Assembly: GCF_001421485.1 (NCBI RefSeq)
Contig: NZ_LMKK01000004.1
Location: 124,001 to 188,000, forward strand
Direction of reading: 5' to 3'
DNA: 64,000 nucleotides
DNA from: Agreia sp. Leaf210
Lineage (GTDB): Bacteria > Actinomycetota > Actinomycetes > Actinomycetales > Microbacteriaceae
Below the pieces are notes generated by a model. It worked only from the letters and a program-made list of their open reading frames with translations, searched no databases and was not told where the DNA came from. Made by a program: the position numbers and the translations under genes. Of this stretch, positions 24,513 to 32,777 are shown piece by piece (the stretch's first letter is position 1; each line of letters begins with the position of its first letter).

Positions 24513-26906
24513 GTGGTCGTCATGGTGGTTCACGTAGACGTGGTGATTGTCGGGGCGGGTCTCAGCGGCATCGGAGCCGCGAGCATCCTGAAGCGCGACT
24601 GCCCCGACAAGACCCTCCTGATCCTCGAATCCCGCGATTCCGTGGGCGGCACCTGGGATCTGTTCCGCTACCCGGGCGTGCGCTCGGATTCCGACATGTC
24701 CACGCTCGGCTACTCGTTCCGCCCGTGGAGAGACTCGAAAGCGCTGGCCGACGGCGACGCCATCCGCGACTACATTCGCTCGACCGTCGCCGACGAGCGG
24801 CTGGAGCCCGCTCTTCGTCTCAATCACCGTGTCGTCTCGGCATCCTGGTCGAGTGCCGACTCGCTCTGGACGCTCACCGCGGTGCGCACGCCCCCGGGCA
24901 GCGGGGAATTCACCGAGAACAACTCGCAGAGCGAGACCGTCACCATGACGTGCTCGTTCTTGCAGGTCTGCTCTGGCTACTACCGCTATGACCAGGGCTA
25001 CACGCCAAAGATCGCGGGGCTCGAGTCGTTCGAGGGCCGCGTGGTTCACCCACAGCAGTGGCCCGCCGACCTCGACTACGCGGGCAGTCGCGTAGTCGTG
25101 ATCGGCAGCGGAGCGACCGCGGTCACGCTTGTGCCGTCGATGGCCGAGCGCGCCGCGCACGTCACGATGCTGCAGCGCTCCCCCACCTACATCGCCTCGG
25201 TCTCGTCGGTAGACCGGCTCGCCGATCGCCTCCGGGGCCGGATGCCGGAGCGCCTCGCCTACGCGCTGGTGCGGGCGAAGAACATCGGCTTCTCGCAGCT
25301 CACCTATCTGTTCGCTCGCCGGCGACCCGAGGCCATGAAGGGCATCCTGCGCAAGGCTGCCGCGCAACGACTGCCGACAGACTTCGCGATCGACCCGAAC
25401 CTCACCCCCACCTACGAGCCGTGGGATCAACGCCTGTGCGCCATCCCCGACGGCGACCTCTTCTCGGCGATCCGCCGCGGCAAGGCCGACATCGTGACCG
25501 GGCAGATCGACCGCGTCACGCCCGACGGAATCGATCTGGTGGATGGCGGACACCTCGACGCGGACGTGATCGTGACGGCCACCGGTTTGAGCCTGCTGTA
25601 CCTCGGCGGGATGCGACTGGTCGTCGACGGGCGCGACGTCGAGGTGTCGAAGACGCTCGCCTACAAGGGCATGATGCTGGCCGGCGTTCCCAACATGTCG
25701 ATGACGATCGGCTACACCAACGCCTCGTGGACGCTGAAGGCAGACCTCGTGGCCCGCTATGTCGCGCGGCTGCTGACATTCATGGACCGCCGCGGCTACT
25801 CGAGCGTCACGCCCCGGGCCGACTCCTCCGTGGCCTCGGGCCAGCTCACCCCGCTGATCGACCTGGCGGCGGGATACGTGCGGCGCAGCATCCGGTCGTT
25901 GCCGAAGCAGGGAGAACGCACGCCGTGGCGCCTGCACCAGAACTACGTGCGCGACTTCGCGCTGCTGCGAACCGGGCGGGTGACCGACTCCGTGCGGTTC
26001 GGTTTCGCCGGCGAGCGCACGCCCCCCGGTCTCGAGCGGCCGGGCGATGGCGAACAACGGGTGCTGCTCGATCGGCCGGGCATGGCCACCGTCACCGTCG
26101 ACGGTCGGCGCATCCGGTACCGGCTGACCGGCGAAGGCCCTGCCGTGCTTCTGCTGCACGGCATCGGTCAGAGTCTCGACGACTGGAACGACCAGCACGA
26201 GCTGCTCTCGGCGCGGCACACGGTGTACAGCCTCGACCTGCCGGGATTCGCCTACTCGGAGCGGCCGCCCGGTCGGGCCACACTGCAGCGGCTCGCCTCG
26301 GCGCTGCCCGCTTTTCTCGACGCGCTCGGCGTTACCCATGCCATCCCCGTTGTGGGCAACTCGCTCGGAGGAGCGGTGGCCATGCAGTTCGCCGCAGACC
26401 ACCCCGACCGCGTCTCGGCGCTGGTGCTGGTCGACAGCGCGGGCTTCGGATCAGAGGTGACGCTCGCCCTGCGGCTGCTGACCGTGCCCCTGCTCGGCGA
26501 GGCGCTCACTCGGCCCCGACTCGGCACGGCGAGGGCGGCCGTGCTCGCGGTGTTCGGCGACCCCGCGCTCGCGACCGACACCCGAATCGCTCGCGCGTAC
26601 CGGCTATCCCAACGGCCCGGGTATTCGCGCACCATGCTCGACATCGCTCGAGACCTCGGCACTCTCCGGGGCATCACGAGTTCGTGGCGCGAGACGCTGC
26701 TTTCGCGCATAGTGGCGCACGATCGGCCCGTGATGCTCATGTGGGGCGGGCGCGACCGCATCCTGCCTGTCTCGCACCTCGCGGCCGCGCGAGCCGCACT
26801 GCCCAAGGCGGCCGTCACGGTTTTTGCGGATGCCGGGCACATGCCTCAGATCGAGAGCGCAGACGAATTCGCGTCGACCGTGGAGCGGTTCCTCGACGCG
26901 GTCTGA
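24513..26906 (+). CDS. Baeyer-Villiger-type flavin monooxygenase fused to an alpha/beta hydrolase, 797 aa
   Basis: Residues about 7-500 form an EthA-like class B monooxygenase: VVIVGAGLSGIGAA (FAD motif), ESRDSVGGTWDLFRYPGVRSDSDM, VVVIGSGATAVTLVP (NADPH motif) and VIVTATGL. Residues about 515-797 form an alpha/beta hydrolase: LLLHGIGQSLDDWN (oxyanion region), VVGNSLGGAVAM with nucleophile Ser in GNSLGG, the acid in WGGRDRILP and the His in DAGHMPQIE. The first half can turn a ketone into an ester and the second can cleave it, so one polypeptide could carry both steps. The start may be GTG 24513 or ATG 24522. There is no room for an RBS beside the operator, so a leaderless transcript is likely. 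Confidence 0.85.
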   Translation: MVVMVVHVDVVIVGAGLSGIGAASILKRDCPDKTLLILESRDSVGGTWDLFRYPGVRSDSDMSTLGYSFRPWRDSKALADGDAIRDYIRSTVADERLEPALRLNHRVVSASWSSADSLWTLTAVRTPPGSGEFTENNSQSETVTMTCSFLQVCSGYYRYDQGYTPKIAGLESFEGRVVHPQQWPADLDYAGSRVVVIGSGATAVTLVPSMAERAAHVTMLQRSPTYIASVSSVDRLADRLRGRMPERLAYALVRAKNIGFSQLTYLFARRRPEAMKGILRKAAAQRLPTDFAIDPNLTPTYEPWDQRLCAIPDGDLFSAIRRGKADIVTGQIDRVTPDGIDLVDGGHLDADVIVTATGLSLLYLGGMRLVVDGRDVEVSKTLAYKGMMLAGVPNMSMTIGYTNASWTLKADLVARYVARLLTFMDRRGYSSVTPRADSSVASGQLTPLIDLAAGYVRRSIRSLPKQGERTPWRLHQNYVRDFALLRTGRVTDSVRFGFAGERTPPGLERPGDGEQRVLLDRPGMATVTVDGRRIRYRLTGEGPAVLLLHGIGQSLDDWNDQHELLSARHTVYSLDLPGFAYSERPPGRATLQRLASALPAFLDALGVTHAIPVVGNSLGGAVAMQFAADHPDRVSALVLVDSAGFGSEVTLALRLLTVPLLGEALTRPRLGTARAAVLAVFGDPALATDTRIARAYRLSQRPGYSRTMLDIARDLGTLRGITSSWRETLLSRIVAHDRPVMLMWGGRDRILPVSHLAAARAALPKAAVTVFADAGHMPQIESADEFASTVERFLDAV

Positions 26907-26931
26907 GAGCGACCGAGAGATGCGAGATGGG

Positions 26932-27486
26932 TCAGCGGCGGAACATCCTGAGGGTCGTCTCGAAGAGGCCCGCAACGGGCCTCTGCTGCTCGCCCTGTTG
27001 AGCGCCGAGCACGATGAGAACGGCCGTGAGCACGGGAGTGGTCCACTGCAATACCTTCTGGGCTCGCTGAGCGCCGGTGAGGGTGGACGAGGATCCGGCA
27101 TCGGGCTCGGTGACGCCCTCGCCGCCTTCCTGCGCGTTGCGGCTGATGACCCCTCCCAGGAGTCCGGAGGTCAGCGCCGAGGCCCCGGCCAACGCGGTCA
27201 GCATGAGTTTGATGGTCGTGTTGGTGCGGCTCTCTTGCTGACCGACGAGGCGCGTCTTGTTTCCGGCGATCAGCCCCAGTCCGCCGATGCCGTGCACGAC
27301 GACCGCGGCAAGCTGCACGGGCGCCCATTTCGCCCAGCCTCGAGACGAAATGGCGAGTCGCTCGGCCGGCGACTGAGCCGTGGCCGCGCCGCCGTTGAGG
27401 CCGACTGCGCCCATAAGAGAGCCGCCGAACCAGGCCGCGAGTCCGAGATCGTGCATGCTGCGTACGAGTGTGTTGCGTTCAGACAT
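26932..27486 (-). CDS. Conserved actinobacterial membrane protein, 184 aa
   Basis: MSERNTLVRSMHDLGLAAWFGGSLMGAVGLNGGA at the N-terminus is a pattern I know from small conserved hypothetical membrane proteins of actinobacteria. Hydrophobic segments occur near residues 12-30, 58-75, 92-112 and 146-163, so it is probably a four-helix inner-membrane protein. There are no catalytic motifs. It is transcribed convergently with the monooxygenase fusion, whose stop lies only 25 bp away. Confidence 0.75.
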   Translation of the reverse strand: MSERNTLVRSMHDLGLAAWFGGSLMGAVGLNGGAATAQSPAERLAISSRGWAKWAPVQLAAVVVHGIGGLGLIAGNKTRLVGQQESRTNTTIKLMLTALAGASALTSGLLGGVISRNAQEGGEGVTEPDAGSSSTLTGAQRAQKVLQWTTPVLTAVLIVLGAQQGEQQRPVAGLFETTLRMFRR

Positions 27487-27654
27487 AAGGGCCTCACTTC
27501 CGTTTGGTCGCGCGGCGAACGTGCCGCACGTGTGCGCTCGACGCTAGGCGCGATCGACGCGCGCGCTTCGGGGACTTGACACACGCACGCGGTCGATGAG
27601 GCCTGTCGCACATCGTCGCGCGCAGCACCCTGTCGACGGGAGCCGCGGCGCCTC

Positions 27655-28263
27655 TTACGAGGCGGGTACCGGTGCCGCCGCAACGACGATCAGCGGGTCC
27701 GTATAGCCGGCCTTCTCGAGAGCATCCACGAGCTCGGCACGATACGTTTCCAGATCGCGATCGTCGAACACGGAGATAGATCCGTAGACGTACGCCGCCT
27801 GGACATCGAATACTTCGTTGAACTGCACTCCGGGGTCGGCGAGAACATTCAGCCACAGCTGAACCGCGCCGAAGTACCGCTCCGCCCGCGCAGGGTCGTA
27901 GCCGCGCCAATCCAGCGTGGCCGACCCCGACGGCATGCCCTCACGACTCGCGCCGCCTTCGTAGACCAGGCTCACATGGATCGGCAAGCTGCCGAGGGGC
28001 GAATCCTCTACGACCGGCAGTGCATCCTCGAGAAAGTCACGGGTCTCAGCGAACGACGTCTGGTCGAGGCGGGCAGACACCCAGACTCCCTCGAGGCTTC
28101 CCGTGGCACCGACACCGATAGATTCAGGCGCGACATCTCTGAGGCTCTCTGCCAGCTCCTCGGCGGATGCCCGCGCCCTTTCCTCGGCGCTGTCATAACC
28201 CTGCGCGCACCCCGACAGCAAGAGAACTGCGACGACGGCGATGGTCGCCAGCCGCCGCCTCAC
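27655..28263 (-). CDS. Lipoprotein of unknown function (second of a coupled pair)
   Basis: 202 residues with a signal peptide ending in the lipobox LLSG-Cys (about residue 19). The mature part is hydrophilic with an alternating strand/helix pattern and no known motif. Its start overlaps the upstream lipoprotein gene's stop by 4 bases (ATGA), so both are made from one mRNA. The two mature proteins look distantly alike (paired ~130-residue lobes with ..FD..D.. segments), suggesting an old duplication. Confidence 0.72.
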   Translation of the reverse strand: MRRRLATIAVVAVLLLSGCAQGYDSAEERARASAEELAESLRDVAPESIGVGATGSLEGVWVSARLDQTSFAETRDFLEDALPVVEDSPLGSLPIHVSLVYEGGASREGMPSGSATLDWRGYDPARAERYFGAVQLWLNVLADPGVQFNEVFDVQAAYVYGSISVFDDRDLETYRAELVDALEKAGYTDPLIVVAAAPVPAS

Positions 28264-29099
28264 TGGGCCGCTCCGTACAGAGTCACGACGTCACTCTTGA
28301 AACCGGTGTTGTAGGTGACGCTCAACGAAGGCTGCAGCACTCCGGAGGAGGCGAGGACCGCCATGATCTCTGCGTTCTGCTGCTCGCTGAGGTCGGCGGT
28401 GCCCGTAAGACTGAGCACGGTCGAGTCGGGTTTGAACGTCGCATGCGAATCGGAGATGTATTCCAGTGCGGCGAGGCCGTTCAGAGCGTCACCCCAGCCC
28501 GTCGGCAACGCGGGCTGACCCGATCGATTCGACGCCAGCGAGCGACCAAGCGACGCTTCGGTGGTGACACCCTGCATCAAGCTCGGATCGTCGCCCAACG
28601 CACCGACCATGGCGTCGAACGACTGGTCGAGGGTCGGCCCGGGCTTGCCTGGCTCACCGGACTGAACGCTGAGAATGCCGCGGCCCGCCTCGTCGAACAC
28701 GTTGAACCTCACCTGCCTGAACCCGTCGTCGAGCAGACCCGCCCAGACGCGCACATCGCGCTCGAACCGGTCGGGGTCGTCGAAGACAGGGGTGGAGAAC
28801 TCGGTCTCGACGATGCCGTCACCCGGATATACGGCGATGAGTTCGACTTCGGGCGGTCGGTTGGAGCCCAACCCCTCGAGAACCTCTCGCACCGCGAGCG
28901 CCGTCGTCACGATCTCCTGCTCCGAAGCAGCCGGATCGACCTGCACACGGTAGTAGTAGGGCGCGAGGAGAACGCCAGGCACCTCCTCGACCTCGAGCAT
29001 CGCGTCATAGCGGGCGCTCGCTTGCTGATCCTCGGCGCTGGCACAGCCGACAAGGCCCAATACGACCGCGATGGCGAGCAGTCCTCCGGTTCGTCGCAT
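28260..29099 (-). CDS. Lipoprotein of unknown function (first of a coupled pair)
   Basis: 279 residues. The signal peptide ends at the lipobox GLVG-Cys. The mature region begins with a short linker, then VQVDPAASEQEIVTTALAVREVLEGLG, an arrangement like small two-lobe surface lipoproteins. FDDPDRFERDVRVWAGLLDDGF repeats the design of the downstream gene. The C-terminal part (YISDSHATFKPDSTVLSLTGTADLSEQQNAEIMAVL) has a BON/OmpA-like flavour but no clear motif. Membrane-anchored on the outside; role unknown. Confidence 0.72.
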   Translation of the reverse strand: MRRTGGLLAIAVVLGLVGCASAEDQQASARYDAMLEVEEVPGVLLAPYYYRVQVDPAASEQEIVTTALAVREVLEGLGSNRPPEVELIAVYPGDGIVETEFSTPVFDDPDRFERDVRVWAGLLDDGFRQVRFNVFDEAGRGILSVQSGEPGKPGPTLDQSFDAMVGALGDDPSLMQGVTTEASLGRSLASNRSGQPALPTGWGDALNGLAALEYISDSHATFKPDSTVLSLTGTADLSEQQNAEIMAVLASSGVLQPSLSVTYNTGFKSDVVTLYGAAQ

Positions 29100-29191
29100 A
29101 CGTCGACCCTAGCCAGCGCGCTTCCGCCAATGCGAATCGGGTCTTTGCAGAAAAGAACCCGGAACGCGCCGCACGCCAATAGGGTCATCCC

Positions 29192-29569
29192 ATGGCATCA
29201 CCCGAGGTAGACCAGATCATCGCCGCCTTTCCCGACTGGCGCGGCGACACGCTCTCGCGCATCCGGGGCCTGATCGTCGAGACCCTGGCCGGTGTGATCG
29301 AAGAGGCCAAGTGGAAGAAGCCCACCAACCCGCTCGGCGTCGCCACCTGGAGCCTCGGCGGTGTCATCTGCACCGGCGAGACCTACAAAGACAAGGTCAA
29401 ACTCACGTTCCCGAAGGGCTCGTCGATCGACGACCCCACAGGGCTGCTCGCCGTGGGTGCGGGCGTGCGGCGCGCCATCGACATCCGCGAGGGCGAAATG
29501 CCGGATGCGGATGCGCTGCAGGCCGTGATCCGCGCGGCGGCGGCGCTCAACGCTGCTCCGAAAGGCTGA
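29192..29569 (+). CDS. DUF1801 (YdhG-like) protein
   Basis: 125 residues matching the DUF1801 fold: VDQIIAAFPDWRGDTLSRIRGLIVE, IEEAKWKKPTNPLGVATWSLGGVICTGETYKDKVKLTFPKG, and a C-terminal helix with REGEMPDADALQAVIRAAAALN. The family is cytosolic, iron-responsive in some bacteria, and of unknown biochemical role. It stands alone between two minus-strand lipoprotein loci. Confidence 0.82.
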   Translation: MASPEVDQIIAAFPDWRGDTLSRIRGLIVETLAGVIEEAKWKKPTNPLGVATWSLGGVICTGETYKDKVKLTFPKGSSIDDPTGLLAVGAGVRRAIDIREGEMPDADALQAVIRAAAALNAAPKG

Positions 29570-29584
29570 GCCGGAACACGCTTC

Positions 29585-30433
29585 TTACGCACGCACCAAC
29601 ATCACGCCGGTCTGGCCGTTCCAGATGCGGTCTTGATCGGGAATGTCGGCACCAGGGTAGTAGTCGGGCAGAACGATCGGTGTGCCGGGCGGATAGTAGG
29701 TACCGAACGGCGCTCCGTCGCCGATGAAGTTCGTGCCACCGTCACCGGAGGTGTCGCCGGCATCGACGAGTTGCTCTACGGCGCCGCTGTCGTAGCTCGC
29801 GGTCGGGAGGGTGATGGTGACGCACCCGTCGGGAACCCCACTCTCAGGCGTCGGGCACCAGCGACCGTCGGGCCCGGCGCCCGAAGGTCCGGCTTGCGGC
29901 TGAGGCTCCGTCACGATGACGGCTCCTTCAACCTCGTCCCACCTGAACGTGGTCTTGGTCAGCACCGGCGACGCCGAAGCACTCTGGGCTGCGAAGGTCA
30001 GCGCAACCTCACCGTCCGCGATGCGCTCAGGCTCGGTGGTGCGGTCGACGGCCCGGTCTGCAACCGTCGCATCCGCAATGTACTCGCCACGGTGAAAGAA
30101 CATCACTGGAGTGATCTCGAACGCGGTGCAGCATGCCTCAGGGCGGAGCACGATCCACGAGAGCTCGGCGCATTCGTCGTAGCCGGCCACATCGCTGTAC
30201 TCACCCGCAACATCCCACGGCCGGTCGCTGGCGACCTCGCCCGCCCACGTGCTCAGCGCATCCAGCCCGGTGAGGCCGGAGCATTCGGGCGGGGCCGTCG
30301 TTTCGGGCTGTGAAGCCGCTGCCGAAGCGGCAGGTGTGGGCTCGCTCGATGCCGAGCAGCCGGTGAGCGCGATCAGCAGTGCGGCGCCGACGGCCGCGCA
30401 TACAGCGAGAGGGGCCTTAAGTGGGGCGCGCAT
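29585..30433 (-). CDS. LppP/LprE-type lipoprotein
   Basis: I use the Met of MRAPLKAPLAVC (30431-30433), because the signal peptide (AAVGAALLIALTG-Cys) then has normal length; the longer frame adds an unlikely basic leader. The mature protein starts with a Ser/Ala/Pro linker and contains paired cysteines (PPECSGL, GYDEC, EACCTAFE, WCPTPESGVPDGC). The block SWIVLRPEACCTAFEITPVMFFHRGEYI resembles the LppP/LprE family of mycobacteria. Probably surface-exposed. Function unknown. Confidence 0.72.
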   Translation of the reverse strand: MRAPLKAPLAVCAAVGAALLIALTGCSASSEPTPAASAAASQPETTAPPECSGLTGLDALSTWAGEVASDRPWDVAGEYSDVAGYDECAELSWIVLRPEACCTAFEITPVMFFHRGEYIADATVADRAVDRTTEPERIADGEVALTFAAQSASASPVLTKTTFRWDEVEGAVIVTEPQPQAGPSGAGPDGRWCPTPESGVPDGCVTITLPTASYDSGAVEQLVDAGDTSGDGGTNFIGDGAPFGTYYPPGTPIVLPDYYPGADIPDQDRIWNGQTGVMLVRA

Positions 30434-30768
30434 GGCAGAGCCTCGTGTTCTGTCGTCGAAATGGTGAGCGCCGACAGGTCTGGCCGTTAGGGAGGTTGAG
30501 TCACCGGCACTGGCGAAGTGCGCGGGTGAAGCTCCAGTCGCTGCCCGACGGGCATGAATCAAGCCCGTCTAGCTGAATGTTAGCGAAGGTTGCGCCGACC
30601 CTATTGCTGCCCCAGGTCGCTGTGCGTGCGCAAACGTTCGCCCTGCCAGGTCGTGCCAGGCGCTTACTTTCGCAGGCCGTGCCGCGATGCGCAACCCTCG
30701 TCGCCGGCGAATAGCCGAACATCCGGCGGTGGCACATGATGGATTCGTTCACGACGAGGAAGGCGAGC
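30434..30768. other. Gene-free stretch of about 335 bp
   Basis: This is the divergent region between the lipoprotein (-) and the binding-protein/CDF operon (+). It has no open frame with good features. CGGGCATGAATCAAGCCCG near 30549-30567 is a small hairpin (CGGGC/GCCCG around nine bases). AGGAAG at about 30757 is the RBS of the next gene. Confidence 0.4.
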
Positions 30769-31296
30769 ATGCGACGGCGTTCACGGTTGCGATTCAGCCG
30801 CGACTTGATGGCGGGGCTGGCTCTGGTCAGCGTGCTGTCCCTGTGCGGATGCGGCCTGACAATCCCTTCCGACCCGTCGGGCACACTCGACGCCGTGCGA
30901 GGAGGTGTGCTTCGAGCGGGCGTCTCCCCGAACGCCCCCTTCGTCGACGTCACGGGCGTCGACGCAGAGCCGACAGGCACAGAGCCGACGGGCACGGAGG
31001 TCGAGGCGATCGAGGCATTCGCCGACCACCTCGACGCCGACGTCGAGTGGACGATCGGGTCAGAAGAAGAACTGGTGCGTGACCTCGAAGACGACGAGCT
31101 CGACCTCGTGGCAGGCGGACTCACCGACGAGACACCCTGGTCAGACAAGGCCGGCGTCACCCGCGCGTACGACGACGTGACCGATGACGACGGAAGCGTG
31201 CTGAAGCTGGTGATGCTCGCGCCCATGGGCGAGAACGCATTCATCTCCGAGCTCGAGACGTTTCTCAGCCGCTACAGTCGCGAGCACAGCTCATGA
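30769..31296 (+). CDS. Lone N-lobe of an extracellular solute-binding protein (SBP_bac_3 type), lipoprotein
   Basis: I use ATG 30769 (MRRRSRLRFSRDLMAG...), which has AGGAAG six bases upstream; ATG 30736 would add 11 residues. The signal peptide ends near LSLCG-Cys. The mature part has the first-lobe pattern of family 3 binding proteins: GVLRAGVSPNAPFVDV, GTEVEAIEAFADHLDADVEWTIG, EEELVRDLEDDELDLVAGGLTDETPW. The second lobe is almost entirely missing, yet the frame is intact to a tidy end that overlaps the CDF gene by ATGA. No permease or ATPase is nearby, so it may serve as a metal or ligand sensor for the transporter. Confidence 0.7.
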   Translation: MRRRSRLRFSRDLMAGLALVSVLSLCGCGLTIPSDPSGTLDAVRGGVLRAGVSPNAPFVDVTGVDAEPTGTEPTGTEVEAIEAFADHLDADVEWTIGSEEELVRDLEDDELDLVAGGLTDETPWSDKAGVTRAYDDVTDDDGSVLKLVMLAPMGENAFISELETFLSRYSREHSS

Positions 31297-32270
31297 GCCG
31301 CGAGACCGTGCGGTTCGGGCACACCGAACTCCCCGAACGCCAGGCCACGATCCTTCGCCGTGCCATCCGGCTCGAATGGATAACCATCGGCTTTCTGGCC
31401 GTGACCGTCACGCTCGTCTTTCTCGTACTCGGAAATTCCCAAGCGATGAAGGCCGCCTGGATCGAAGACCTGCTGTCGTTCATTCCGCCGATCGCGTTCC
31501 TCGTCGCCGTGCGCGTCAACCGTCGACTCCCCACCCGGCGGCATCCCTACGGCTTTCATCGCTCCGTCGGTGTCGGGCACCTCGTCGCCGCCGTGGCGCT
31601 CGCCACCATGGGTAGCTATCTGCTCGTCGATTCGTCGATCGGGCTCATCCGCGCCGAACACCCCACCATCGGCACGATCGAGTTGTTCGGATCCTCGATC
31701 TGGCTCGGGTGGCTCATGATCATCGTCATGGCGTGCACGGCTCTGCCGCCCGTGATCATCGGGCGCATCAAGCTGAAACTCGCTGACGAGCTGCACAACA
31801 AGGTTCTCTACGCCGACGCCGATATGAACAAGGCCGATTGGATGACCGCGGTCGGCTCAATCGTCGGCGTCACGGGAATCGGTCTCGGCCTCTGGTGGCT
31901 CGACGCCGCAGCGGCCATCTTCATCGCCGGCAGCATCCTCTTCGACGGCATCCGAAACCTGCGCGCGGCGCTGGCCGATCTCATGGACGAACGGGCCACC
32001 ACCTTCGACGACAAGAAGCCCCACCCGATCGCCGAGCAGATCGACGATCACCTCCGCGGGTTACCGTGGGTCGCCGACGCGGGCAGCCGGATGCGGGATG
32101 AAGGCCATGTCTTTCACGTCGAGTCGTTCGTCATTCCGAAAGACGACATTGTGCCGACCCTCGATCAGCTCGAATCCGCGCGCCAGGAGTGCATCGACAT
32201 CGACTGGAAGGTGCAGGACATCGTGCTCGTCCTCACTCGCGATCTGCCGGTCGTCGTCGCGCCGCACTGA
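31293..32270 (+). CDS. Cation diffusion facilitator (CDF) metal transporter
   Basis: 325 residues. Six membrane helices lie in the first 230 residues; AWIEDLLSFIPPIAFLVAVRVNRRLPTRRHPYGFHRSVGVGHLVAA is the TM2-loop-TM3 region with R..HPYGF.R typical of CDF proteins, and LHNKVLYADADMNKADWMTAVGS is TM5 with Asp residues for metal. The cytosolic C-terminal domain follows. It should export Zn(II), Mn(II), Fe(II) or similar by proton exchange; the metal is uncertain. It is translationally coupled to the binding-lobe lipoprotein and overlaps the convergent MarR gene by 38 bp. Confidence 0.85.
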   Translation: MSRETVRFGHTELPERQATILRRAIRLEWITIGFLAVTVTLVFLVLGNSQAMKAAWIEDLLSFIPPIAFLVAVRVNRRLPTRRHPYGFHRSVGVGHLVAAVALATMGSYLLVDSSIGLIRAEHPTIGTIELFGSSIWLGWLMIIVMACTALPPVIIGRIKLKLADELHNKVLYADADMNKADWMTAVGSIVGVTGIGLGLWWLDAAAAIFIAGSILFDGIRNLRAALADLMDERATTFDDKKPHPIAEQIDDHLRGLPWVADAGSRMRDEGHVFHVESFVIPKDDIVPTLDQLESARQECIDIDWKVQDIVLVLTRDLPVVVAPH

Positions 32271-32721
32271 TAGCACCCGCGTCCATGGGCGCATCCAGAA
32301 TCGGCACGAGAGCCGACACCACTCTTTCGGTGTGCGCGGTGTCGTCACCGAACCAGCTGTTGCTCGCGAGCACAACGGGGTACGCCTCGGCGAGAAGATC
32401 TCGCCCGCCGCGGGTCAAGGTGATGCGCGAGTGTCTGCCGCGACCTCGGTCGGCGCCCCGGTCGATGAGCGCGCGCTCCTGCAATCCGGCGACGAGCGCC
32501 GTCATACTCTGGGGCCTGACCCCGACCGCGCGCGCGAGGTCGGCCTGGCTGAGCCCGTCGGCCGCGGCGAGTTGCGCGAGCACACCGAATTCGACGGGCG
32601 TCAACCGCAGCGGCGCCAGCTCGATCGCCAACATGCGAGCCAGCTCGCGGGCCGCACGAATGACGGTCCAGGCCGCGATCGCGTCGACATCGTCACGCGT
32701 CAGTGAGAACGGAGAAGGCAT
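32233..32721 (-). CDS. MarR-family transcriptional regulator
   Basis: 162 residues: LTPVEFGVLAQLAAADGLSQADLARAVGVRPQSMTALVAGLQERALIDR is the winged-helix core, followed by the wing RGRGRHSRITLTRGGRDLL. It is divergent from an NmrA-type oxidoreductase, with a perfect 20-bp palindrome between them. Its 3' end overlaps the CDF gene on the opposite strand by 38 bp. Confidence 0.87.
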   Translation of the reverse strand: MPSPFSLTRDDVDAIAAWTVIRAARELARMLAIELAPLRLTPVEFGVLAQLAAADGLSQADLARAVGVRPQSMTALVAGLQERALIDRGADRGRGRHSRITLTRGGRDLLAEAYPVVLASNSWFGDDTAHTERVVSALVPILDAPMDAGAISAARRRPADRE

Positions 32722-32747
32722 GCATCGATCGTAGCGACGTATGATCG

Positions 32748-32767
32748 AGTATCAGCTAACTGATACT
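32748..32767. promoter_or_regulatory. MarR operator: perfect 20-bp palindrome
   Basis: AGTATCAG-CTAA-CTGATACT ends 10 bp before the oxidoreductase ATG and lies 26 bp upstream of the MarR start. It is well placed to repress both. Confidence 0.7.
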
Positions 32768-32777
32768 GGGAGGTTTT

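Noticed and set aside
23973-26402. 809-codon minus-strand frame opposite the monooxygenase fusion
   Set aside because: The real plus-strand protein has clear flavin and hydrolase motifs throughout; the antisense product has none. Its terminal part only reads the TetR gene in a wrong frame.
30501-31244. Minus-strand Ser-rich frame across the binding-protein gene
   Set aside because: It is antisense to a lipoprotein with a proper signal peptide and RBS and has no domain of its own.
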